Below are positions 1 to 6,366 of a stretch of DNA of 9,738 nt, piece after piece; position 1 is the stretch's first letter; each line of letters begins with the position of its first letter. The notes beneath the pieces were generated by a model. The model had not been told where the DNA came from and did no database searches. It saw nothing but the letters and a program-made list of their open reading frames with translations. This DNA is from Lachnospiraceae bacterium UBA4381 (GTDB lineage Bacteria; Bacillota; Clostridia; Lachnospirales; Lachnospiraceae): contig DGRT01000081.1 of NCBI GenBank assembly GCA_002391105.1, forward strand, positions 1-9,738, given 5' to 3'. The translations under genes and the position numbers were made by a program.

Positions 1-621
1 TCTTATGAATTTGGGATATTTATAGCTGCTCTTGTATGCGGGATTATCTGCGGTGAAGACTATAGAGATAAGGTGGCAAACTACGAAGTACTTTCAGGAC
101 ATTCGAGGGAGAGTATCTTTTTTGCAAGAAGCCTTCTTGCCTCACTCTCTGCCGCCGTTTTATCTACCCTGCTGGCATTTATACCTATGATTGCGGGGTT
201 AGTTGCAGGAGGATGGGGGAATAAGGTAGACATCAGTTCCATGATACTAAGGCTGCTTCTTCTTTTCTTCCCTTATCTCAGGCTCGCCACGTTCTTTGCT
301 CTTGTCACTTTCATTGTGAAAAATCATTACATAATGATGGCTGTCGGATTTGTGACAATGATGATAACCACCGTACTGTCGGAAATGATGAAAGACAGAG
401 GAAACTACAGTATGAGCGTATTCAATATGAAATACCTCTTAACCTTTGACAACTGGAATGTATATAACCTGGATCCCAAGGTGGGAATAGTAGAATATCA
501 GTCCTTTAGCAGTGCCATACCTTCCGGTCTGATAGGAGGAACAATTGTAGTTTCACTTATATTCGCAGTGATTTACTTATTAGCAGGCTATGCACTGTTC
601 AGACGCGACGAACTGAATTAA
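1..621 (+). CDS. ABC-2 type transporter permease, 5'-truncated by the window edge
   Basis: The reading frame is open from the first base of the window (206 visible residues) and stops at TAA 619-621. A GTG at 73 lies in frame but is not a convincing start, because the preceding 24 codons already encode a membrane segment (residues about 5-18) followed by the charged stretch GEDYRDKVANYEVLSGHSRE. That stretch matches the cytoplasmic elbow typical of ABC-2 permeases, where a short acidic/basic run and a G-H-S-R motif follow the second membrane helix. At least four further hydrophobic segments follow, and the protein ends in a short charged tail (FRRDELN), as in this family. The role inferred is the membrane subunit of an ABC exporter or immunity transporter; its ATPase is expected upstream, outside the window. 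The next gene starts 21-27 bases downstream, so they are probably cotranscribed. The substrate cannot be read from sequence; the neighbouring two-component system suggests peptides or antibiotics. Confidence 0.8.
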   Translation, partial: SYEFGIFIAALVCGIICGEDYRDKVANYEVLSGHSRESIFFARSLLASLSAAVLSTLLAFIPMIAGLVAGGWGNKVDISSMILRLLLLFFPYLRLATFFALVTFIVKNHYIMMAVGFVTMMITTVLSEMMKDRGNYSMSVFNMKYLLTFDNWNVYNLDPKVGIVEYQSFSSAIPSGLIGGTIVVSLIFAVIYLLAGYALFRRDELN

Positions 622-634
622 GAAGGCTTTACTT

Positions 635-641
635 AGAAAGG
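635..641 (+). promoter_or_regulatory. Ribosome binding site deciding the start of the S41 gene
   Basis: AGAAAGG ends one base before ATG 643 and seven bases before the in-frame ATG 649. Normal Firmicutes spacing favours 649, which would shorten the protein by two residues and leave the first membrane segment intact. Confidence 0.5.
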
Positions 642-642
642 T

Positions 643-2478
643 ATGATTATGGAAATATCATTTATAATAATAGAATTGCTGGTTACAGTTTTTATATTCC
701 TGCTGACAGGGATAGAGGAAAGGTTTGCATCAAATAGGTGGAGACTTGCGTATGCCGCACCATTATTTATTCTGATAATAATGACTATAATCTCAGGTTT
801 CAGCGTTTATTACACCGGAGCGTATATAGCAGCACTTGTGTGCATAGTGTCACTATTTGCCTGTAAAAAGGGAGTTAAAAGGATTCTGGCAGGAGCCGGG
901 ATAATCTGTGCAGCAATAAGCTTTGCTTTAGTTCTGTTTATTCCTGAACGGCGTAAGTCCGCATATCTGGATGATTTTGAAAAAGCCTTTTCTACTATGG
1001 AGGAGCACTATGTGTTAGATCAGGAAAAGGGTATTGATTTTGACGAACTGTATAAAATATATCATCCTCTATTTAAGGAGATTGATGAAACTCAGGATCA
1101 TGTAGAGAATTACAAACTTTGGCAGAGATATACCGGTGAATTCTACGATGGACATGTAGGATATCAGATGAAAAGGGATGATCTCTTTCTGGATGCTCTC
1201 ATGAAATCCTATGGTAATGATTATGGACTTTCTCTTATAAAGCTGAGCTCCGGAGAATATGCGGCAGTAAATGTTGAAGGTTATGATAATTCTTATAATG
1301 TGACAAATGATGAGAAGGATGATATGGGAATATATCGGATAAAGGATGATTTTCTCAGTGAAAACGCAGAGTCCGAGAGGCTGACTCTTAAAAATGCCGG
1401 AATAAAAAATGGAACTATCATTACTAAATGGAACGGTAAGCCTATCGATGAATACTTTGGAGAATTAAGCTACTACTTTGAACAGTATCCGGTACGTGAA
1501 AATGAAGAGTTTTATCAGCCTGTATATGTTGCAGGAATTGGCATGGGTATGAATTATGGTGAAACCTTTGTGCCGGCAGACGAAAGAAGAAAGGTCAGCG
1601 GGACAGATGAAAAGAGAGATAATGATAAAGATAATTATGCTTCCCCGTCAGCCGAGATTACATTTATAAATGATGACGGTATTGAGGAGACTGTAACAGC
1701 TCCGAGTCTGAGTGCATATTTTCCAAGAATGTATGATACTATATACAGGCTTGATGCAGGAACCAATATCAGTAATCTTGAGTGGCAGGAAATAGATGGG
1801 GATACGGTTATGATACGTATCAGTGAGATGGCATATGATCAGGAAACATATAGTGGTGCCGATTATACCGAAATGACAGATGAACTGAGAAAACAGGTGC
1901 TGGATTATAAATCGAAAGGAATTAAGAATATAGTAATTGACCTGAGGTACAATGGCGGTGGCAGTCCTTACTTCGTGGAAGGTGTGGCATGTCTCTTTGC
2001 ACCGGAAGGGGAACACAGTGTTTACTACAGTGCTGTTATAAATGAAGATACTGCATCCTTCGAAAGAGATGAAGATGGTATGTATAAAAAGGGCGACCTC
2101 TTTACCTATCAGGGAGAAAACCTCTGGGCTGATGGAAATATAATCCTTTTGGTGAATAATCACTGTGTAAGTGCCGGGGATGATATGACATATGTTATGG
2201 GAGATTTTCCTAATGTTAAGATTATGGGTACTACAAGGTCTAACAGCTCCTGTCAGGCAGTGAAAGGAGTAGAGCTTTCAAGCGGAAGTGTAAGCTTTTC
2301 GGCTGTGCCGAACCTGCTTCCAAGTGGCGAGGTCGCTATAGATACATTTACGGATCATGTGGGAAGAACACCTTTTGATGAAAAGATTCCTATGACACAG
2401 GAACTTATAAGTGGTATATTTGATAAAGGAGATGACTATATACTGAAATATGCGGTTGATTCTTTCACTGACTACTAA
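643..2478 (+). CDS. Polytopic membrane protein with S41 (tail-specific protease-like) domain
   Basis: The 611-residue product has four hydrophobic segments (about 3-22, 35-52, 57-73, 80-99), then a large domain probably outside the membrane. Residues 107-172 resemble the N-terminal helical part of S41 peptidases, ending in D-G-H-V (169-172). Residues 249-270 look like a PDZ-type loop (AGIKNG, then WNGKPI). Residues 387-590 form the S41 core, with the strand IVIDLRYNGGGS (430-441) and the nucleophile motif NHCVSAGD (506-513, Ser510). In CtpA-type enzymes a Lys lies 25 residues after Ser; here position 535 is Ser, within TRSNSS, so the Ser/Lys dyad is absent. Activity may use another residue arrangement, as in tricorn-like S41 members, or may be lost. 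A charged low-complexity stretch at 311-333 probably forms a loop. Start: AGAAAGG (635-641) lies only one base from ATG 643 but seven bases from in-frame ATG 649, so the true start may be 649. It sits between the ABC permease and the two-component genes; the substrate is unknown. Confidence 0.8.
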   Translation: MIMEISFIIIELLVTVFIFLLTGIEERFASNRWRLAYAAPLFILIIMTIISGFSVYYTGAYIAALVCIVSLFACKKGVKRILAGAGIICAAISFALVLFIPERRKSAYLDDFEKAFSTMEEHYVLDQEKGIDFDELYKIYHPLFKEIDETQDHVENYKLWQRYTGEFYDGHVGYQMKRDDLFLDALMKSYGNDYGLSLIKLSSGEYAAVNVEGYDNSYNVTNDEKDDMGIYRIKDDFLSENAESERLTLKNAGIKNGTIITKWNGKPIDEYFGELSYYFEQYPVRENEEFYQPVYVAGIGMGMNYGETFVPADERRKVSGTDEKRDNDKDNYASPSAEITFINDDGIEETVTAPSLSAYFPRMYDTIYRLDAGTNISNLEWQEIDGDTVMIRISEMAYDQETYSGADYTEMTDELRKQVLDYKSKGIKNIVIDLRYNGGGSPYFVEGVACLFAPEGEHSVYYSAVINEDTASFERDEDGMYKKGDLFTYQGENLWADGNIILLVNNHCVSAGDDMTYVMGDFPNVKIMGTTRSNSSCQAVKGVELSSGSVSFSAVPNLLPSGEVAIDTFTDHVGRTPFDEKIPMTQELISGIFDKGDDYILKYAVDSFTDY

Positions 2479-2492
2479 AAGGGAGATAATAC

Positions 2493-3194
2493 ATGAGAAG
2501 GGTGCTCATAGTAGAAGATGACAGGGAAATAAGAACCCTGCTAAAGGACTTTTTGATTGAAAATGAATATGAAGTAATTGAAGCATGTAATGGAAGGGAA
2601 GCCTCTGCCTGTATCCGGACAGAGGCTTATGATATTATCCTGATGGATATGATGCTTCCATATAAGTCAGGAAATGATCTGATAAGAGAGTTAAGAGAGT
2701 CATCAGCAACCGGGATAAAAGATACCCCGGTTATTGTTATTTCTGCAAAGTCCTCAAAGGATACAAGACTTGAAGCATTAAAGATGGGTGCCGATGACTA
2801 TATAGTGAAACCATTTGATATGGATGAGGTACTGGTTAGAATAGAAGTTGTACTTAGAAGAAGCAATACATCGCTTGACGTGGATGAGAGCATTTTGTCC
2901 TATAATGGAATAGAGCTGAATAAACAGCTTAATTCTGTAAGCTACGAAGGCAGTCCGATCAGACTGACTGCTAAGGAAATGCAACTGCTTGTATTATTCT
3001 TGGAATATCCACAGAAAACCTTTTCCAAGGCAAATCTATATAAAGCTGTATGGAATGATGATTATATCTATGAGGATAATACCATCAATGTGCACATGAG
3101 TAATCTTAGAAATAAACTCCGAAAGGTAACCGGGAAAGAAGTAATAGAAACTGTATGGGGAATAGGATATAAACTAAAGGATGATAAGGGTTAG
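2493..3194 (+). CDS. OmpR/PhoB-family response regulator
   Basis: The 233-residue product is a complete two-domain DNA-binding response regulator. The receiver domain (about 1-122) carries the acidic pair D9-D10, the phosphoacceptor D52 in LMDMMLP, the switch residue S84 in VISAKS, and K106 in DDYIVKPFD. The C-terminal winged helix (about 135-230) has the family's usual pattern: RLTAKEMQLLVLF, then NTINVHMSNLRNKLR as the recognition helix region, then ETVWGIGYKL as the wing. Length is typical for the family. The start is supported by AAAAGGGAG (2477-2485), which overlaps the stop of the S41 gene and lies seven bases before the ATG. The cognate kinase begins five bases after its stop. It most likely receives phosphate from that kinase and controls the local operon, including the upstream ABC transporter; the target is inferred from context only. 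Confidence 0.95.
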   Translation: MRRVLIVEDDREIRTLLKDFLIENEYEVIEACNGREASACIRTEAYDIILMDMMLPYKSGNDLIRELRESSATGIKDTPVIVISAKSSKDTRLEALKMGADDYIVKPFDMDEVLVRIEVVLRRSNTSLDVDESILSYNGIELNKQLNSVSYEGSPIRLTAKEMQLLVLFLEYPQKTFSKANLYKAVWNDDYIYEDNTINVHMSNLRNKLRKVTGKEVIETVWGIGYKLKDDKG

Positions 3195-3199
3195 ATAAG

Positions 3200-4111
3200 A
3201 TGAAGATATGTATCATTATTATATTGGCCATTATATGTCTCGTCTTAATAATAAGGCTTCTGGTTATAAGGGCGAATCTGGATAGTATAGTAATAGAGCT
3301 TAGGAAAAACCGAAAAGAAGATTATAACAGACAGCTTAGAGTTGACCTCAGCAGCGGAAGTGTTGCGAGAGTTGCTTCAGAGATAAATAAGAATCTGGAT
3401 TACCAGAAAGAACTGAAGCTGGAAAGTGACAGATCTAGAAGACAGCTAAAGCAGTCAGTTTCCGATATAGCCCACGACTTAAGGACTCCTCTAACAGTTG
3501 TGAAGGGAAATCTGCAAATGCTTGAAAAAGAGGATCTGTCAGAGAAGGGGAAGCAGTACCTGGAGGTCAGCAGAAAAAAGGCAGATATGCTAAAGGATAT
3601 GGTTGATGAATTCTTCGAGATGTCTGTGCTTGAAAGTGATGCCGGGGATGTGACATTTGAAGATATTGATCTTATCAGTTTTATGACGGATTTTTTTATT
3701 GATAATGAGGCACTGATACGGGATAGAAGTCTGGAGCCGAAGATAGACTTTCCGGATAAAACTATAAAGATTATGGCAGACAGGGAGATGCTTTCAAGAG
3801 TTTTCGGTAATATCTTTAATAATATTTTGAAATATGCCAGAGACAGCTTTGCAATCAGTATAGAGGATAGTCACGATAAATATGTTTATGTCCGGATATC
3901 AAATCCTGTAGTTGAATCTAATGAGATAGATATTAGTCATATATTTGACAGAACCTACAGGGCAGATAAGGCAAGATCTGTTGGAGGAGCAGGCCTTGGG
4001 TTATATATTGCGAAGCTTCTGATGGGCAGACTAAAGGGAAATATTGAAGCTGAGATAATAGAGAATAATCTGATATTTTCTGTGCAGCTTATGAGATTTA
4101 GAGAAATATAA
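3200..4111 (+). CDS. Sensor histidine kinase with minimal N-terminal sensor
   Basis: The 303-residue membrane kinase has one clear hydrophobic helix (about 3-23) and no room for an extracytoplasmic domain. A helical linker (24-80) follows, then a dimerisation domain with the H-box IAHDLRTPLTVV (H92 is the phosphorylated histidine). The ATPase domain has an N-box NIFNNILKYA (204-213) and a G2-box GGAGLGLYIAKLL (262-274). The usual D-x-G-x-G of the G1-box is replaced by ISNPV (233-237), a form seen in a group of Firmicutes kinases; IFDRTYRADKARS (248-260) fits the conserved F-box region. The lack of a sensor domain and the linker style resemble kinases that work with lantibiotic or bacitracin-type ABC transporters and take their signal from the transporter (family knowledge). 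Its ribosome binding site AAGGG (3186-3190) lies inside the end of the regulator gene, so the two are probably translationally coupled. It should phosphorylate the adjacent OmpR-type regulator. Confidence 0.93.
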   Translation: MKICIIIILAIICLVLIIRLLVIRANLDSIVIELRKNRKEDYNRQLRVDLSSGSVARVASEINKNLDYQKELKLESDRSRRQLKQSVSDIAHDLRTPLTVVKGNLQMLEKEDLSEKGKQYLEVSRKKADMLKDMVDEFFEMSVLESDAGDVTFEDIDLISFMTDFFIDNEALIRDRSLEPKIDFPDKTIKIMADREMLSRVFGNIFNNILKYARDSFAISIEDSHDKYVYVRISNPVVESNEIDISHIFDRTYRADKARSVGGAGLGLYIAKLLMGRLKGNIEAEIIENNLIFSVQLMRFREI

Positions 4112-4135
4112 TTAGAAGATGGATTTTTTATTATA

Positions 4136-4163
4136 TTGATGTTAAAATCATAAACATTATGAT
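4136..4163 (+). promoter_or_regulatory. Candidate sigma-A promoter for the OFA transporter gene
   Basis: TTGATG (4136-4141) and TATGAT (4158-4163) are separated by 16 bases, a fair match to the housekeeping consensus. The transcript would start near 4170, just ahead of the ribosome binding site AAAGGAG (4172-4178), giving a very short leader. There is no convincing hairpin terminator after the kinase gene, so readthrough from upstream is also possible. Confidence 0.45.
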
Positions 4164-4165
4164 TT
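4145..4165. promoter_or_regulatory. Perfect 9-bp inverted repeat, possible operator
   Basis: AAATCATAA (4145-4153), a 3-base spacer ACA, and TTATGATTT (4157-4165) form an exact palindrome. It covers the candidate -10 element of the transporter gene. It is AT-rich and has no T-tract after it, so a transcription terminator is unlikely; a repressor binding site is the simplest reading. The binding protein is unknown. Confidence 0.45.
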
Positions 4166-4185
4166 AAAATCAAAGGAGAAAAATT

Positions 4186-5418
4186 ATGGAAAACAAATGG
4201 GTCAGAGCAGCTATCCCCGCGCTGCTCATACATTGTTCGATTGGTACTGTGTATTGCTGGAGTACATTTAAAGAGGCAATAGCTGACAGAATCGGAGTAA
4301 GTACCTTTGCTACAGGCTGGGCATTTTCTCTGGCTATATTCTTTCTGGGTATGTCAGCGGCATTTGCCGGCAGAATAGTAGAGAGTGATATTCACAAATC
4401 GTCCCTTATTGCATGTATTTGTTTTACAGTTGGTATGATTGGAACCGGTCTTACTATCCAGTTTGCGAAGGGAGTAGTTGCATTGATCGGAATATATCTG
4501 TTCTATGGATGTATTATGGGTATAGGACTCGGAATAGGATACCTTACTCCGGTAAAAACCCTCATGCTGTGGTTTTCTGAACAAAAAGGTCTTGCAACCG
4601 GAATATCTATAATGGGCTTCGGACTTGCCAAGGCTATAGCGACACCTATAATGGAAATACTACAGAAGAACTACGGCATATCAGCCATGTTCTATGTGCT
4701 TGGTGCGGTTTATTTCTGTATGATGCTTCTGGGACATTTTCTTCTTAAAAAGCCTGAGGGCTGGGTTGAAAAAAGTGTCAAGGATACATCATTTAAGCTG
4801 GGTTCTATTGCCAAAAATAAAGTATTTATCGGTATATGGCTCATGTTCTTCATAAATATTCACTGTGGTCTGATGCTGATAACCTATGAGAAGCAGCTTC
4901 TGAATGTTACCTTTGCACTTTCTGCATCGCTGGCTGCTATTGTAAGTATCGTGCCTTCTGTTACAGCAGCTTGTAATGCGCTGGGAAGGATAGGCTATTC
5001 CACGATTTCTGATAAGATGAAGGATAGAAGTCTGGTATATCAGATTATATACATCAGTTGTCTTTTGATAACCGGAATCATGGGATTTTCCGGACTTTTC
5101 GGCGCCGGCTTTACAGGAAACGGAGGCTTCTATGGTTTCCTCATCATCCTGATGCTTATGATAATTAATCTTGGTTATGGTGGTGGTTTCTCAACACTTC
5201 CTGCACTTCTTTCAGCAAGATTTGGCATGGAGAATATATCGAAGATCCATGGTGTGGCTCTTTCAGCCTGGGCTGTAGCCGGTATCACAGGTAACAATCT
5301 GTCTGAGATTATTCTTAGATCAAGCGGACAGAACTATACATATATTATTCTTACAGCAATGGTTCTATATACAGTTGCTCTTATAATATGTCTTTCTATG
5401 GTAAAAGAGAAAAGATAA
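4186..5418 (+). CDS. OFA-family (oxalate/formate antiporter-like) MFS transporter
   Basis: The 410-residue integral membrane protein has about twelve hydrophobic helices arranged as six plus six, with a cytoplasmic loop at about 188-212. The N-terminus (GTVYCWSTFKEAI, 20-32) and the TM4-TM5 segment GLGIGYLTPVKTLMLWFSEQ (114-133) followed by KGLATGISIMGFG (134-146) are characteristic of the OFA branch of the major facilitator superfamily, typified by OxlT. A motif-A-like loop, GRIGYSTISDKMKDR (267-281), lies in the second half. Family members exchange small carboxylates such as oxalate and formate or are induced by pyruvate; in Clostridia most are uncharacterised, so the substrate is open. The ribosome binding site AAAGGAG (4172-4178) is seven bases before the ATG. 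Its own promoter and palindrome lie just upstream. The HAD gene follows after 57 bases and may be cotranscribed. Confidence 0.9.
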   Translation: MENKWVRAAIPALLIHCSIGTVYCWSTFKEAIADRIGVSTFATGWAFSLAIFFLGMSAAFAGRIVESDIHKSSLIACICFTVGMIGTGLTIQFAKGVVALIGIYLFYGCIMGIGLGIGYLTPVKTLMLWFSEQKGLATGISIMGFGLAKAIATPIMEILQKNYGISAMFYVLGAVYFCMMLLGHFLLKKPEGWVEKSVKDTSFKLGSIAKNKVFIGIWLMFFINIHCGLMLITYEKQLLNVTFALSASLAAIVSIVPSVTAACNALGRIGYSTISDKMKDRSLVYQIIYISCLLITGIMGFSGLFGAGFTGNGGFYGFLIILMLMIINLGYGGGFSTLPALLSARFGMENISKIHGVALSAWAVAGITGNNLSEIILRSSGQNYTYIILTAMVLYTVALIICLSMVKEKR

Positions 5419-5475
5419 GATTGAAAAGCTAAAAGAAAAAAGCTTAAGACTTATACAAAGCTATCAGAGGTTTAT

Positions 5476-6081
5476 ATGAATATTAAAAATGTTGTATTTG
5501 ATGTAGGCGATGTGCTTGTTTCTTTTCGTTACAGGGATTATATGAAGGATCTTGGATTTCGTGAGGATGTAGTTGATTTTCTATCTGAGAATATGGTTCT
5601 GACTGAATTCTGGCATGAACTGGATCTTGGTACCAGAACCGAAAAAGAGGCACCCATGTTTTTTACTGAAAAATACCCTCAGTATAAGGAGGAAATCAGC
5701 TCCTTCTGGAAGAATATTGATGATATAGTCTGGGAATATGACTACGCAGCGCCTCTTATCAAGAGTATTAAGGACAGGGGCTATGGAGTATATATTCTTT
5801 CCAACTATCCGGAAGAACTGTCTAAGCTTCATTGGAAGAGATTTAAGTTTTTAGGATATACAGACGGCCATATAATATCTGCATTTGAAAAGATAACCAA
5901 ACCCGATGCTGCTATCTACAGACTTCTGGAAAGCAGGTTTGGTATAGAGCTTTCAGAGTCGCTTTTTATTGATGACAGAATGGTAAATATCGATGGTGCA
6001 AGAGCAGTAGGAATGCAGGCGATTCTTTTTGAAGGATATGAGAAGCTGAAGAATGAGCTGGTAAAGCTTAATATATTATAG
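5476..6081 (+). CDS. HAD-superfamily hydrolase, subfamily IA, YihX-like phosphatase
   Basis: The 201-residue soluble protein shows the four HAD motifs in order. Motif I is VVFDVGDVLV with nucleophile D9; motif II is YILSNYP (S109); motif III is K142 in KITKPDAAIY; motif IV is LFIDDRMVNI (D166-D167). The acid usually found two residues after the nucleophile is Gly (G11). The same replacement occurs in the YihX group (F-D-L-G-N-V), whose E. coli member dephosphorylates alpha-glucose-1-phosphate, so this points to that subgroup rather than to inactivation. The region between motifs I and II is helical, as expected for a C1 cap. The ribosome binding site AGAGG (5466-5470) is five bases before ATG. 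It lies 57 bases after the transporter gene and 19 before the zinc-ribbon gene. It is likely a sugar-phosphate or nucleotide-type phosphatase; the exact substrate is not determinable. Confidence 0.88.
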   Translation: MNIKNVVFDVGDVLVSFRYRDYMKDLGFREDVVDFLSENMVLTEFWHELDLGTRTEKEAPMFFTEKYPQYKEEISSFWKNIDDIVWEYDYAAPLIKSIKDRGYGVYILSNYPEELSKLHWKRFKFLGYTDGHIISAFEKITKPDAAIYRLLESRFGIELSESLFIDDRMVNIDGARAVGMQAILFEGYEKLKNELVKLNIL

Positions 6082-6100
6082 TTATTTATGGAGATACATT

Positions 6101-6337
6101 ATGCTTATAGATGTTAAATGTCCTGATTGTGGTGAAATCCTTAGAATCAATATGGACAAAAAGCCCGGTCATTGTTACTATTGTGGTAGGCTTCTTAAAG
6201 TTAGTCCCGAAACACTTCAGGTCGAACCGGGAAAAGGCCTGGAAAAGGATGTTATTCAGACCCAGTATAAGACCTTAAAGGAATTACAGGGGAAGAATAA
6301 GAGGAGAAGCAGGATCATCATTAGTGATGAAGAGTAA
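6101..6337 (+). CDS. Small zinc-ribbon protein of unknown function
   Basis: The 78-residue protein has an N-terminal zinc ribbon made of two CxxC knuckles: C7-P-D-C10 and C25-Y-Y-C28, separated by 14 residues. The rest (about 40-78) is polar, with a short predicted helix (TQYKTLKELQGKNKR) and a basic patch KNKRRSR followed by an acidic end. There is no signal peptide or membrane segment, so it is cytoplasmic. GGAG (6090-6093) is placed seven bases before the ATG, which supports the start. The HerA-like ATPase gene begins 29 bases after its stop, so the two are probably cotranscribed and may act together. Zinc ribbons with a basic tail often bind nucleic acid or protein partners; that role is inference, and I do not recognise a named family. 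Confidence 0.82.
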   Translation: MLIDVKCPDCGEILRINMDKKPGHCYYCGRLLKVSPETLQVEPGKGLEKDVIQTQYKTLKELQGKNKRRSRIIISDEE

Positions 6338-6366
6338 AGCTATATAACGAAAGAGGGGTAAATGCT

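Noticed and set aside
1648..2163. Minus-strand open frame of 171 codons inside the S41 gene
   Set aside because: It lies entirely antisense to a gene with clear S41 motifs, its translation shows no recognisable domain, and there is no ribosome binding site or promoter that would favour it.
5421..5449. Possible promoter between the transporter and HAD genes (TTGAAA with TTAAGA)
   Set aside because: The -35 is good but the downstream element matches the -10 consensus at only two of six positions, so I do not call it.
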